Origin: Amoeboaphelidium protococcarum
Lineage: Eukaryota > Aphelidiomycota > Aphelidea
Length of the DNA: 64,000 bases
Reading direction: 5' to 3'
Assembly (NCBI GenBank): GCA_023515745.1
Contig: JALECJ010000020.1
Location: 682,001-746,000, forward strand
The notes under the pieces are model-generated. The model saw only the letters and a program-made list of their open reading frames with translations, made no database searches and had not been told where the DNA came from. Position 1 is the stretch's first letter. The number at the start of each line of letters is the position of its first letter. A program made the translations under genes and the position numbers. This document shows positions 24,924-36,844 of the stretch, piece after piece.

Positions 24924-25398
24924 TTATCTGAGCAATTATCTTGATTATAGAGCTTGATGATTTATACATCGTATGACATTTTTTCTCTATTTTTGATGTT
25001 TGAAGTTATAGTCCCACGACAGTTTGATATCTTTACTACATTCATAAAGACTGCCGGCGCTGATACAATGACTGACGTCTGAACAGAGTGAACCGCGTTT
25101 ACCCAGGCCTCTGCCACTTCCGATTGAACATGATGTGGCGATTATAATAATTATGAATATCTGATGATTATCTGAGATAAATTGAAACTTCATTAATATC
25201 AAGACCGGGAATTTTCTTATGAATTATTGCCACCAGTGAATGAACCACGCGGTGTTATTTAAGCACTGCTGCGCCACTTTAATTTTCAGCCGGTGATATA
25301 CTAAGCTTTCCCTCAAAAAAGCTTTCTATCTGATTAATGTTTCTACCCATTTTGATATCATCATTTTATCAGAATAGTAACAGCAATTTAAAATTGAA
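24924..25398. other. Intergenic, about 475 bp
   Basis: No gene accepted. A minus-strand ORF at 24987-25202 with a run of isoleucines and several Cys was considered but reads on through TAG glutamines without support. Otherwise AT-rich spacer and the promoter of the monooxygenase. Confidence 0.35.
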
Positions 25399-26862
25399 AT
25401 GTCTTCCGAAGATTTTGACTCTGATATCCGGGGTAGAACCGTGGGAAGAAGCGAGTAAGTGAGAAACTGTATCATTGCTGGTGGCGGTCCGTGTGGTCTC
25501 CTGACAGCTATCAATTTGCTGAAAGATGGCTGGAATGTTACATTGCTGGAGAAGGGCGATGAGTTGACCGAGGCTACTCGAGCCAAGAGCTGGATGATAA
25601 GTATTGCTTCTATTGGACAGCAGGCTCTATCCGAGATTGATGGCCTCTGGGATCAAGTGAAGGTCGCCGTGTAAGAGTCCAAGTAGATCAATATGCATTT
25701 TGGCAAGATGAAGTTTGAAATTAAGTCTGAGAGCGCCCTGGTTGATAGAAATAACTTGGTGATAAAGCTATTGGATTTTCTGAAAGCGATGCCTGAGGCC
25801 GCAGAGAGACTTACCTTGAGATTCAATTGCAAAGTGGCGTTCGTTGATGGTCGCGAAAAATCTGTGTGGATTAAGGTGAGAGATGAGCCATTGTAGCCGC
25901 TGACTTATGATCTTCTGGTGGGAGCAGATGGTACATATTCTATGGTTCGCAACTCTTTATTTTCTTAGAGCCCGCAGTATCACTTCTCGCAGAGTGATAT
26001 CCTCCAAAGTATAAAGACCATCTTTATCAAGTGTCCGAAGGGCATAAATCCGTCAGCAATGACCTTCTTTCCAAATGTGGTTAAGGGATGTAATGCTTTG
26101 ATGCTTCCTTCTGATGGCGAGTATTTGAACTTTATCCTTGGCTCATCGGATGAAAATATTTTAGATGAGAGATTTGTCACGTCTGATCCTTTGTAACTAC
26201 AGAAATTGTTGAATAATGCATCTGCCAAGTTGAATCTGTCTTTGGAGGATTGCGAGAATTTGTTGAAAGCCACCTGGTATCAGACTCAACAGCTCACTTG
26301 CTATCCGTATCACTTGGGCTAAAAGTATGGTAGTGCTGTTTTAGTTGGTGACGCTGCTCATGCAACCAGTCCTGGCATGGGTATGGGATTGAACACTGCC
26401 TTGGTTGATGCAAGCGTATTGTCTCATTGTCTAAGCAACAACAACGGTGAGGATATTGACGCTGCGTTGGAGGCGTATTCTGCTAAACGCATCAAGGTTG
26501 GACACGCGTTAACTTACCTATCCTTTAATATGACGCCATTATCTGCAAGTCGTATGGCGTGGACGTAGACCAAGAATTCTTTGAGAAGATTGGCTAAATA
26601 GTTAACCGGCGGGTGGGTAGATGGTCCTGTTGCTGAAGAAGTTGCGTAGTAAGGCTGGTATATGGATGAGGCGTTCACCCGTGCCATGAAACAAGGCGGC
26701 GTAAAGGAGAATGCTGAAAGCAACCAGCGCATCATGCAGAAGCACATGTGGCGCAAGATCGGTCTTATTCCACACTCGAAAAAGAGTCTCAAGGCTGCAG
26801 AGTAGAGATCTCTGCTATTGTCCTAGGATATTCACGACTTGAGTGGAAAGACCAAGAAGTGA
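25399..26862 (+). CDS. FAD-dependent monooxygenase, kynurenine 3-monooxygenase-like
   Basis: 487 residues. The FAD-binding GxGxxG motif is at residues 24-35 (IIAGGGPCGLLTA) and is followed by the acidic strand end TLLEKG. LVGADGTYS is the DG motif and VGDAAHATSPGMGMG near 317 is the second FAD motif of class A flavoprotein hydroxylases. The CYPYHLG-type segment just before that motif occurs in kynurenine 3-monooxygenase. A role in hydroxylating kynurenine or a related aromatic is likely but not certain. The C-terminal 100 residues are polar and helical, with no clear membrane anchor. The chosen ATG lies 60 bp before the Rossmann fold; one TAA is read through before it. Confidence 0.75.
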
Positions 26863-27208
26863 ATCCGCTGCGGTATGTAAAAGTGCATATGTCGTTCTGT
26901 CGCGATCTTGGAACTAAAGAAAGTTGATAATATTGCAGCTTAGAGCCAAGAATAAAGATTTAATTAGAATTATATGATAAGGTCAAATCTTCTTTTCATA
27001 GTTGTTGCTATATAGATAGTATAATATGCTCTGTTGACATTATCAGTGGTGGCAAAAGACCGTCTGTTCTTCGCTTCGTTCGTTTCGAAAGCGTCCTTCT
27101 TTACTTTCTTCTTGATACTCCCTTCAATCTAAGTACTTTATCTTGACATCGTACCAATTTTTATTAATTTGAACAAACTATAATTATCAGTCACAGGGAA
27201 TTAGTATA
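26863..27208. other. Intergenic, about 345 bp
   Basis: 3' region of the monooxygenase gene and promoter of the SAC1 gene. No gene or motif recognised. Confidence 0.35.
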
Positions 27209-29476
27209 ATGGATCTGTATATTTCTTCTGATGGTCAAGTTTCTATTTGTGCTCATCAAGACACATCTGCTAGTTCTTTATCATCTTCGTCTGCTTCTGC
27301 TGCTGCATAGAGTGATGTGTTGACCATTTCTGCTACGGAATCTGATCTGCAATTTAAACTGGAATAAATTCATGATGATTTTGCACCACTCACTTCTAGT
27401 AAATATGTGGTTGAAGAGCGAATTGTATGTATTGCTGGATTCGTGCACCTCGGATTTGCTAGTTTAATCTTTTATATCAGTGAAGCTTAATATATTAGCC
27501 AGCCTCCTCTAAATATAATCGGTGGTTCTAATAACGCAACATCATCATCTTTATCAATCTAGAGATGCGTGAAGGCTGGCTCTTAGAATATTCATAGATA
27601 ATAGTTTCTTACTCTGTCTCAAGAGTAGTTGCTCCATGAAACTGTATAGAATGTGATTAGTATTCTATAATCTGGTTAGATTTACTTTAGTGATGATTAT
27701 GACTTGACTCGAAGCCTTTAAGTGTAATTATCATAATAAAATTAACATAATCAGGATTTATATTGGTGGAATAGATTTTTATAAATCCCTCTGACTCGAG
27801 CCATCATGGATAATCCTTAGTTGATACAGTTCTAGAGAAAACTGATTTGTGGATATGTTAATTGTATTCCTGTATAAGATTAATAAATCTCCTCTAGTAC
27901 TAGTTATAGTAGCAATAAGTTTTAATCCGTGTATTTAATAGGTAGAATGTCACGTAAAAGAGCTGGTACACGGTACACTAGGCGTGGAATAGATTTGAAT
28001 GGATACTGTGCAATGATGGCTGAGACTGAGGTGATTTTGGTAAAGTAATTGTCCAGTTAGTTTACGGAATTATCGTCATTTGTAATACTTCGTGGTAGTG
28101 TGCCATGGATTTGGCATCACGAAGTTGATCTCAGCTATAAGCCACCACTTGTTGTAAGGTAAGAGGATGATTAGACTGTACAAGCGATGAAGAAGAGTTT
28201 CCAAATGGTTCAGAATGAGTACCCGGATGTCCGTGTGATTAATCTACTGAATACTGCTGGATATGAGGCTCAGCTGCGTCGCGTATTTTCCGATGCAATG
28301 TCCAAGCATCTGCCGGATGTGCATCATCACGCCATAGATATTAACAGTGGCGGTTTCCAAATGAAAGATCTCCTCGAAAATTTACGTCATTCTGCTGGCA
28401 ATGAAGGTTCTGTATTTTCAGTTAGAGTTCCAGTATCCAGCGGTGGATCTAGAATGAGAAGACGGAGTTAAACTAATAGCAGTAGTGGTAGTAGTACGGT
28501 TCAAGGGCCGTCTTAGACACAATAGTTGCTTAACGTGAAGGTGAATAAGATATAAACGAGTATATTTAGATTGAACTGTCTCGACTGTCTTGATAGAACT
28601 AATATGGTTATGTTTGTGGTGGCATCATTCCTCTTGTCCTCGGAGATTGGTGGTTCAGATTACATTCATTCTATTAGAGATTTAGAGTACAATCTGAATA
28701 GCCATTTTGGCGGAGATTTTATTTAAAAATGGCGCAATATTTGGATTGATAATGGCAATGCATTGGCGCTTTAGTACACTGGCACTGGCACTTTACATTG
28801 CTCCTTCATAAGATAGCCACTTACTGGTTGGTCAATACTTGGACTTCTGATGAATTTGCTAACTCTGGGTCTGTATGGGAAGTTGAGACCGAAATTGCTG
28901 ATCATGTTCAAAATGCTGAGTCGATATTACATGAACAACATCGCAGACTCGTATAGACAGGACGCGTTGGATCAGTTTTTGGGTTATCATCGAGGCAGCG
29001 ACGGTGGTAATGATGATGATCACGAATTATACTCTCCTTCTACGTATGCCATGAGATAATAATCGCTATAAAGGAGATAATCATTGCGAGTACTTAAATC
29101 GAATGTATTTCACAGAGCTAGTTAGCTTTAATGGCCAATGTCCTATTCATCCATAGTATCACTCTGTTTATATGTGCCTTGTTGGATAGCTGTGACAATC
29201 ACTACTCTGTTTGGTCTATTTCTCCGCCACTTTGCTCCCAGATAATTGCGCTCAGTCTATGATTATGTTGCGGCAACTGCGATTCTGATCATGTTATCCA
29301 TTTGGCGCCTCTTTGTCCTTCCCTTTGTCATATTTGGTCAGCCTTATCAACAGTCACATTAAACATCAGAATCTCGTTAGTTATCATCTTTGGAACGTTT
29401 ATTCCGCTGGCGATGGAGTCAACCTCGCAGTGGTAACACCGCCTGGGAAGGTGATGATTTTATCATTGATCCTTGA
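27209..29476 (+). CDS. SAC1: SAC1-domain phosphoinositide phosphatase with C-terminal membrane helices
   Basis: 755 residues with a Ser-rich N-terminus. The catalytic Cys-x5-Arg motif of SAC phosphatases, here NCLDCLDRTN, is at about residues 455-465. The upstream SAC domain signatures GTRYTRRGID and LRGSVPWIWHHEVDLSYKPP are also clear. Near residues 650 and 690-720 are two hydrophobic stretches (YVPCWIAVTITTLFGLFL; then AILIMLSIWRLFVLPFVIFG) that would anchor it like yeast Sac1. It hydrolyses phosphoinositides, mainly PtdIns4P, at ER/Golgi membranes in known species. The long N-terminal half contains many TAA/TAG Gln insertions not present in shorter homologues. Confidence 0.9.
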
Positions 29477-29722
29477 TTTCTAGCATATAAATTAACTCTA
29501 ACATTCTTCTTTTGTGTGTTTAATTGCGCCCTTGACGTACTTGGCACATATTTAATGAAAATTTTGTATTTGAAGATTGACACGGTGAGAGCTTCTCGCT
29601 CTCTCTCTTCTTTCATTCAAGTGCGTATCAAGTAGTCTGTCTCCTGCTTCTTCCTTATTCTTATTCCACGTACAGTACATTAAAGTCAAGTCAAGAATCG
29701 GATATAATAAATTTTAGTCATA

Positions 29723-30616
29723 ATGTCGTACGATAGAGCATTGACAGTTTTTTCGCCTGATGGTCATTTATTTCAGGTTGAATACGCTTTAGAAGCGGTT
29801 CGCAAGGGAACATGTGTGGTAAGTTACATACTATGTAGTTGCGGGTCTAACCATACTCAAGTCGTTATTAAATATTCTGTGTAGGTTGGTGTTCGCGGTA
29901 AAGATTGCGTAGTGCTGGGCGTTGAGAAAAAGTCTGTGGCTAAACTGCAAGAGTCCAAGACTATAAAGAAATTGGTCATGTTGGACAGACACATTTGTAT
30001 GGCATTCGCTGGTCTGTAGGCTGATGCTAGAGTTCTGATCAACAAGGCCAGAGTGGAGTGTCAGTCGTTCCGTCTCACGCTAGAGGATGCGCCTTCGACT
30101 GAGCAGATTGCCAAGTACGTGGCCGGTGTCTAGTAGAAGTACACTCAGAGCGGTGGTGTGCGACCATTCGGTATCAGCACACTGATCATGGGTTTCGATC
30201 TGCAGAGTGATAGCGGTTCATCCACCGAGGCCAAGTTGGCTCCAATGTTGTATCAGACCGATCCAGCTGGTGTATATACTCTGTGGAAGGCGGCAGCGAT
30301 TGGCAGAAATAGTAAGACTGTGCAAGAGTTCCTGGAGAAGAACTGGACCGACTCTCTGAACAGGGATGAGACTGTGGCACTGACTGTGAAGGCTCTGCTG
30401 GAAGTTGTGCAGACTGGTGCAAAGAATATTGAAATCGCTGTAATGACTGCACCTTCTGCAGACTCTAAGCGCCCGAATGAGGGAGTGATTTCAATGCTCA
30501 GCGACAAGGATATTGAGCAGTTGGTCAAGTCAATTGAAGATGAGAAGGAGCGTGAGGCTGAGGCCAAGAAGCAACGTCGCGGTACTCAAAGTGCAGCAGC
30601 AATGGAGACTATGTGA
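29723..30616 (+). CDS. PSMA7: 20S proteasome subunit alpha type, PSMA7-like
   Basis: Two exons, 29723-29818 and 29885-30616, giving 275 residues. The N-terminus [20 protein letters not shown] is the proteasome alpha signature. The second exon has [20 protein letters not shown] and ends with a Lys/Glu-rich tail as in alpha4. The TAG in AGL-x-ADARV and the double TAG in AGV-xx-KYTQS stand where eukaryotic homologues have polar residues or glutamine, good evidence for the code. The 66 bp intron starts GTAAGT and ends TGTGTAG. The tail and an insert after [10 protein letters not shown] make it about 25 residues longer than usual. Alpha subunits form the outer gate ring and have no proteolytic site. 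Confidence 0.95.
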
Positions 30617-31699
30617 TTATGAAAACAATTTGCTATCGAATTTTAATGTTATATGCTTTACATTTTCTATTTTAAAAGATCCCTTAAGGTGTTAAGTAAC
30701 ATCCAATTGAAAAATTAACGCGAACTTTAAACGTATAATGTATTCACAATGATCAATCAATAAGGATGCTATCGCCTGGAATATGAGTGCCCATACTGCT
30801 AATAATGAGAGCCTTGCTAGTGTTATTATTAATACCACCGATTACAGTGGTGTGACTAGCGAGAACGTGCAGGCATATAAGGAGGAGGAACGGGCGAAAT
30901 CAACGGTGTTGCTTGATACTGAGGATCGGGCTCATATAGAGTATCAAAGAACACGTCCTTCTATTCCTATTCTTTATCTTCTTCTTTATTGAAACCTTAA
31001 TCGCGGACATTCTCCGCTGATGGAGAAATTTAGTAATCTACAGGCGATGTTGACTGCTCCAGCTCAGACTATTATAATGCTTCTTCTCCTTCTTCCATCA
31101 TCGTTTATTTCTTGCTCACTCAGTCAAAAGACAACCGAACAGGACCTTTCCTTTCTGATTTTTCCATTTGTATTTACCTGTGATCTGACTGTGCAACACA
31201 TTTTGGCATATGTAGCGAACGTGTGTTGATATATTAATGAATAGCTAAAGGGATGATAAAAGTTTTTATATATACACCTGAATCATAGTGAAGGATTGTA
31301 TTTTAGTTTCAGCCTTGTCTGATTAGCTATTCTATGGTATTAGATAGATTTAGTTTACTCGGTGTCGGTAACGTTATCTATCCACTATTTGAAGCGCGTG
31401 ATGAAGAAATATCATGACGGGCGGTCATAATTACATTGATGATTGTCATGAATTTTTATCTGATGCTTGCTTATTGCCTTATTTACTTACTTTATAAATG
31501 TATGCTCTTATGCTTATGCCACGTAGCGTGTAAAAGCTTTACGCGTTTTCACCTTCTCGTCCATTAACACGCGTTTAGCTATTCCTCCAGATGTCGTCTT
31601 TGATCAATCTTTTCCCCTGATCAGTTTGCTTTATAATCACTTTAGTAAGCTAGTCCATTCATATCAATCTGCGAGATATCTGGATAAACTGATTTAAAA
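30617..31699. other. Unresolved region, about 1.1 kb
   Basis: Two short ATG-TGA frames (30783-30992, 69 residues; 31020-31229, 69 residues) follow one another. One is polar and ends in a hydrophobic run; the other starts with a signal-like segment. They may be exons of a tail-anchored or secreted protein whose introns I cannot place, or may be non-coding. Further on, two ACGCGT boxes at 31541 and 31569 lie upstream of the next gene. Confidence 0.35.
30783..30992 (+). CDS. Possible small protein or exon, 69 residues
   Basis: ATG to TGA with a Thr/Asn/Glu-rich body (EEERAKSTVLLDTEDRAHIE) and a short Leu/Tyr-rich end. In the next frame over its 3' end a strongly hydrophobic FLFFIFFFIETLI segment appears. 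A small intron joining the two would give a tail-anchored protein, but no intron fits well. Unrecognised. Confidence 0.25.
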   Translation: MSAHTANNESLASVIINTTDYSGVTSENVQAYKEEERAKSTVLLDTEDRAHIEYQRTRPSIPILYLLLY

Positions 31700-32809
31700 A
31701 TGACAGAATAATTATAAGAAGGTGGCAATAGAGAGACACTATTGGAGGTGAATGATAATGATGCCGAGTTTGATTATAATTCAAAGTATCCACGACTATC
31801 CTTTAGATCATCAGTATTGCTTGCCCGTAAGTCAACGCTGAGAAAGGAGTTGCTATTCCTGCACAATATATACCGTTATAGCGATACGAATAGACTGCTT
31901 TAATGCTTCATATAGCTTATGCTCATACATCCTATATTCTATTTCATCCTAACTCTATGCTGTGGATCACTGCTCTTTGCCGTGTCTCCTCACGTTGCAA
32001 TGGCTACGACAACATTCCCCGCGGTGGCTTTTAGTATATTTATGATATATGTAGCTTTTATCGCATTATTAGATCCTGCGGCTGCACTGATTTACGCGTC
32101 TTTTGAATTGATATTTGGCATTGGATTCTCATGGCTCTTCTATCACATCCTGATTGATGAAGTGACTTTGGGGAGAGGTCCTGTTAACACCATCCCGTCA
32201 TATTCCTACTTTTTATATGCATACTTTATCGCTTTTGGTGCTGTGATCATGTCGCTCATGCTCTGCTATGTTTGCTATTTACAATTTGAAGTTGATCATA
32301 AAGGATAGACGTCTTCTTTGAGGTAATCTTCATGGCAGCAATAATAATCAACACTAAATTCAAATATGTATGGTGTCAACAAGGTACAGAGTTCTAACAA
32401 TTCGCGCGATAGATAATTGCTCAAAAGACTGAACAGTAGAAAGCTTCGATCTCTAGTCTGGAAATCTTATGCCAGTCCAGTGTTAAGTCTATACCTGAGC
32501 TATGCTTTGATCTGGAAGTTGCCGCGTTTTCTATCCAGATTTGGTGCTCCTGCAAGGATTGTCTAATTTTTTGATCGCTCTGAATTAAGATTGTTGTTGG
32601 ATGAATCTACATAATCATAATCAAGTTCTAATGTGGAGGAATAGGGAGATGAATTGGATGCTGTTGATTTTCAGGAGAGCTCTATAGGTGGTAGTAATAC
32701 ATCGACAATGTCTCCAATTGCATCAACATCATCATCTTAAAATATCCAGTAGCAATCCTAGTGCGATCCGCTGTTGAACACCTCACACTTGACATTCTTT
32801 GAAGAGTGA
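31700..32809 (+). CDS. Unrecognised multi-pass membrane protein
   Basis: 369 residues. After a polar N-terminus there is LLFLHNIYRYSDTNRLLQC, then three or four hydrophobic segments: about 80-105, 115-135, 140-160 and 185-210 (for example MLIHPIFYFILTLCCGSLLF and YAYFIAFGAVIMSLMLCYV). The last 140 residues are cytosolic, basic and then Ser/Gln/Asp-rich. The H-x-YRYSDTNR segment before the first helix is faintly like the start of Mpo1/DUF962 dioxygenases, but the second conserved block of that family is not visible. I therefore leave the function open. Two ACGCGT boxes lie 130-160 bp upstream. Confidence 0.6.
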
Positions 32810-32941
32810 GTATTAAAAATGTAATAAAATAATTTCAATTCCATTTTTTTGCTTCAATTGGTTATGAATAACAGTATAGTTTGAGCAGTATTCGACCACC
32901 CATATCCATCCATACATACATCTCAATCCTCACAGTATATT

Positions 32942-34261
32942 TCAATTCACCTTCTTCTCTTCCAGCACTTCTTCACCAACTTGCTTTCCGATATAGAAAG
33001 CTTTGCGGATGACGGCATCGTAAATACCATCTCCCAATGTGCCAATCATCAGTAGAATAGTTCTCAAATTGACACCCAGCACACATTCAAGTCCCACTAG
33101 ATATCGTGTAGCAGGTACACTAGCCTCAATGGCATCCTTTATGCTCAGACTCACCAATCGTGTAGGAATGCCAAAGTCACGCATCATTGTCACCTTGACC
33201 TTGATCGCTTCATAAATGTCATGGTACCACGTATCAGCAATCAATTTCTTATCCTTTGGTATTTTCTAATAAGCATTGTTATTCTGCACACTAGCCTTAT
33301 CAAAAATGGGAGTAAACACCGCACCTACACAAGTCCTAGAAAATATTTGCAATAAACTTGTATAAATCTAGAAAATGTGAGCAGATTATACCTGGCTTGA
33401 TAATGGAAACTGCAATGCCTTGATTCAGCACTTCTTGACGCAGAGAATCCGCAATAGCTTCCATACTATACTTGGTGGCTGAGTAAACACCCATTGCAAC
33501 TATAGGAGCAGTGCCGCTCTAGCTACCAATAAACACCACACGGCCACTTCCACCTTTACTTCTATCCCCTGCATTCTACTCAGACTGCACAGTATACTTG
33601 CGGATCAGAGGTAGAAATGCCTAAGTGATTCTCATCACACCAAACAAATTAATGTCAAACACATTCTGAACATGCTTTATATCCTCCATCTCAAGTGGAC
33701 ATGCAAAGCTTACGCCAGCATTATTCACAATGGAGATAAGCGATGCATTCTACTACGCACACACCTCCTCCACTCTCTTCACAGCCTTGTCAATGGTGTC
33801 CTGCTTCACCACATCGCACATTAATGGCACAATTTTACCTACACCTATATTGATAGAATTAGTAAATTAAAAATCAAATGTATCGCAATACCTTGGAATA
33901 TACCATTTCTGACTGATACTTGAGACTTTTCAGCAATAGATCTGAACAACTGCACAAGACGTTCTCCATCTTCAGGTCTGCGAACACAGGCAAAGACCAG
34001 GTACCCGGAACTTGCTAAATAAAGCGCTGCATCAGCCCCGATACCTGTACTGCAACCAGTAATCAGAACTGCTGCCTAAGTAGGAACTTATCCTTGAGCA
34101 TGTGCTAGAGCAGGACTATTACGGTTGAAGCGAATCACCAGTCCAGGTAGAATATAAGATAGAAGAGTGAACAGAACACCACGCCAGAACAGATACAGTG
34201 AATAGAGACGCAGCGTAACCTTAACACCCATACTCTGAGTCTACACTTGTTCAGTTGCCAT
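32942..34261 (-). CDS. Short-chain dehydrogenase/reductase, membrane-anchored
   Basis: Three exons on minus: 33892-34261, 33392-33838 and 32942-33324 (399 residues). A basic N-terminal hydrophobic segment (SLYLFWRGVLFTLLSYILPGL) should anchor it. The SDR hallmarks are present: NAD(P) loop TGCSTGIGADAAL, NNAGVS, the FDINLFGV helix, and the catalytic YSATK with a Ser upstream (FIGSQSG). The best family fit is the 11-beta-HSD / retinol dehydrogenase-like or 3-ketodihydrosphingosine-like branch, so a lipid or steroid substrate is likely. The intron 1 acceptor has two in-frame choices 6 bp apart; GTGTAG is preferred because it matches the other introns. Intron 2 is fixed by the KPGAVFTP junction. 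Confidence 0.85.
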
Positions 34262-34487
34262 CTTATCCTCACTATAATCCTCAGCAAATCCTGATCGTTA
34301 TTGTAATTGTAATGGTGAAATGTATGAACTGATGCGAGGCGTTTCGAGTTTGAAAGTTGATTGCGACAAACTTTTTATTCCGTCGAGAGGAAGAGAATTC
34401 ACGCGCGTTTTCGTTTTGAATTGTCGACATTGTTTTCACCTGTAATTGTGTATAGACGAGATATATATTCGACATTTGAAATATTCA

Positions 34488-35229
34488 ATGGCAGACCGTA
34501 AATAAACTAATCACGATAATTAGTCAGTATACAAAGACGTTTAATAAGTAAGAGTGTCTAATTTTTAAAAAGCAAATCATTCATATATGTTTGTAGGGTG
34601 GAGATACAAATTTTAGAAGGAAATTTAGTGTTGCAGATTATCAGAATGTGAGCACTAGAGATGACACCGAAGAGACGTAGTTATAATAAGCATCAACGCA
34701 AATTCTGAAGCCATCTGAATTTACTCTATAGACTGGACTTAATCGCCCGTAGATTTTGCCTGATAGTACCACAGCCGTGGGGAAACGCGCCGGACAATCT
34801 TATAAATCGCTTCAACCGGGATTCTACTGCAAGCTGTGTGATCAACTGTTCAAAGACAACAACTCTTATCTCGACCACTTGAGTTCTCGTTCTCATCGGG
34901 ACAAATTGTCTGCTCTATCGGACGCGCCAATCCTGAACTCCAGTGTGAAACGGCGACGGGCTACTGTGCAGGATGTGTTATAGAAATTGGAAGAGTTGAA
35001 GGCGCGAAAATTGTAATAATCTGCTCAGAAAAATACAGCGTTTGATTATGAAGAGCATATCAGAGGTTTGGTGGAGAAGGACAAATAGGAGATGTAATAG
35101 AGGAAATCGAAACTGAAAGAGTAACGGAAACGACGTTTGGCTGACGATGATGCGATTGTCCAAGATTCTCAAGATAACACTGTGGCTCAATTGATGGGTT
35201 TTGGTTCTTTTAAAAGTACCAAATCATGA
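34488..35229 (+). CDS. SNU23: U4/U6.U5 tri-snRNP zinc-finger protein SNU23/ZMAT2
   Basis: Two exons: 34488-34547 and 34597-35229 (230 residues), split by a 49 bp intron starting GTAAGAG and ending TTTGTAG. The conserved N-terminal TNFRRKFSVADYQN segment is followed near residue 98 by a U1-type C2H2 finger, FYCKLCDQLFKDNNSYLDH then SRSHR. A charged helix (YEEHIRGLVEKDKQEMQQRK) and a final QLMGFGSFKSTK complete the family layout. SNU23 is a spliceosome B-complex component that acts near the 5' splice site. Divergent from the SDR gene with 226 bp between starts. Confidence 0.9.
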
Positions 35230-35598
35230 TAATGTTATATTCTGTATGTATAAACGTATAACCACATTTAATATAGCATGAATTATGTCTTAGTATTTTG
35301 GCTTGATCATACAGAGTCTTGATTACCCGTAAATTTTACCTTGTTTGATCACGGACGTTCCCAGAACTTTGATCATGTACCGAGCGCTGTCTGCAACGAG
35401 TTATGAGTGAAATCAATAGGGCCATCGATTTCAATTCCACTCAATATAATCAATACAGTTTTCGCACTTTATTTATATATCTATGTACTGTAAGCTTGGT
35501 TGTTATATACTGTATAAGGAGACGCGTTAAAATTTCGCTCATCCAAACTTAATGATTGCTTCTCTTTAGATTACTATTGAAAAGGAAATCGGTATAAT
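35230..35598. other. Intergenic, about 370 bp
   Basis: AT-rich spacer. An ACGCGT box at 35522-35527 lies 72 bp before the cyclin start codon and is the only feature of note. Confidence 0.4.
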
Positions 35599-36807
35599 AT
35601 GAAGTTGTGGACTAATTCAGAATTTGTAAATCATCTTTAAAATGGGTCATAGGATACTGATGCCAGTAGTCTGAGAAGAAAAATTGTACTTTATAACCAT
35701 GCTAAAGCTTCATTATTCATGTTATAGGTGGGATTGAAATTGCGCGTTCCGACTTATACTTATTCCACTGCTTGTTATATTCTGCACTAGTTCTACGTTC
35801 ACCTTTCGCTCTAGAAATTAGATAGGAATGATAGTAGCTCTCAGAACAGCTAAAGCGAGGACATTTTCAAAATGTATCATATCTATGAAATAGGCGCTGC
35901 AGCTCTATTTATCGCGTGCAAGTTGGAAGAGTCTATACGGCGTGCTGAAGATTTCGTTACGGCCGTGTGCCGCGTGGCTCTGAAGAGTGAACATTTTCGT
36001 ATTTAGCCAGGTGATGTGCAGTCGCAAAATGAATTTAGAAAATGGATGGAAGTGCTACTGCGCGTGGAAGATGTTATTGTGGCGGACGTTCTGGGCGTGA
36101 GTTTTTGTGAGTTTGGAATGATGCGAGGTGAGTTGAACGTGCCATTGACTGAGAAGATGAACTTAAATGATGCTATATCGGATTCTCCAGGTATATAGCG
36201 AGATGATGTAGTTACTTTTCAGAATAAAGTTAATGGACACGATAGTAGCGGTATGGGTTATCCTCATGGATACATTGAATTTTTAGTGGAGCGTGTCTCG
36301 AATGCCGGTCTTTTGTAATAGTTGGATGAACATGTGGGTTGGCACTATTAGCTGTAAAAGACTACGTGGACTTTTGTATCAGACTTTCTGAGGACACCAG
36401 TGATTTGTAGATTTTAGCCTTATGTAATTGCATGTACAGCTCTGATACTCGCCCAATCTAGATTAGTTACTCAGATAGCACACATGTCTTCACAGAACAT
36501 CGCCCCTACTGATGGTGCTGATACCGGTGAACTGGCAATTCCTATTGAAGAAAGCGCTGTTAGCTTAATTAAAGCTTTTGATCTCCATCAGGCACATCAA
36601 TGGTGCAAAGTACTCAATATCACGTTTGATGATTATGAAGAAGGTGTTAAAGTTTTGAAAGAAGTCTACTCTAACGCTGATATAAGAAGTACGCTTGAAG
36701 GTGTATTCTAATCTCATCTGGCCGGATCTTAAATGTTTAATATTCTCAAAAGTATTAAGATCTAATTGCTCAGTCCATACATTGAAGAAGAAGGTGAAGT
36801 GGAATGA
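35599..36807 (+). CDS. Cyclin (transcriptional cyclin-like)
   Basis: 402 residues. The first cyclin box spans about residues 40-160: LKLRVPTYTYSTACYILHQFY, then YEIGAAALFIACKLEES with the Lys and Glu that contact the kinase, and then VEDVIVADVLGVSFCEF. A second, weaker box follows after an insert of about 90 residues (QLDEHVGWHYQLQKTTW, PYVIACTALILAQ). The KLEES element and box spacing resemble cyclins of CDK7/8/9/12-type kinases (C, K, L or T). The C-terminus adds about 130 residues of unknown role. ACGCGT lies 72 bp upstream. Stops only 37 bp from the stop of CTU1 on the other strand. Confidence 0.75.
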
Positions 36808-36844
36808 TACATATAAAGCAAATATATACTTTATTCTTTTAGAA

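Noticed and set aside
24987..25202. Minus-strand ORF with Cys and an isoleucine run
   Set aside because: Short, ends only at a TAG which is Gln here, and then runs on in AT-rich spacer. No family or context support.
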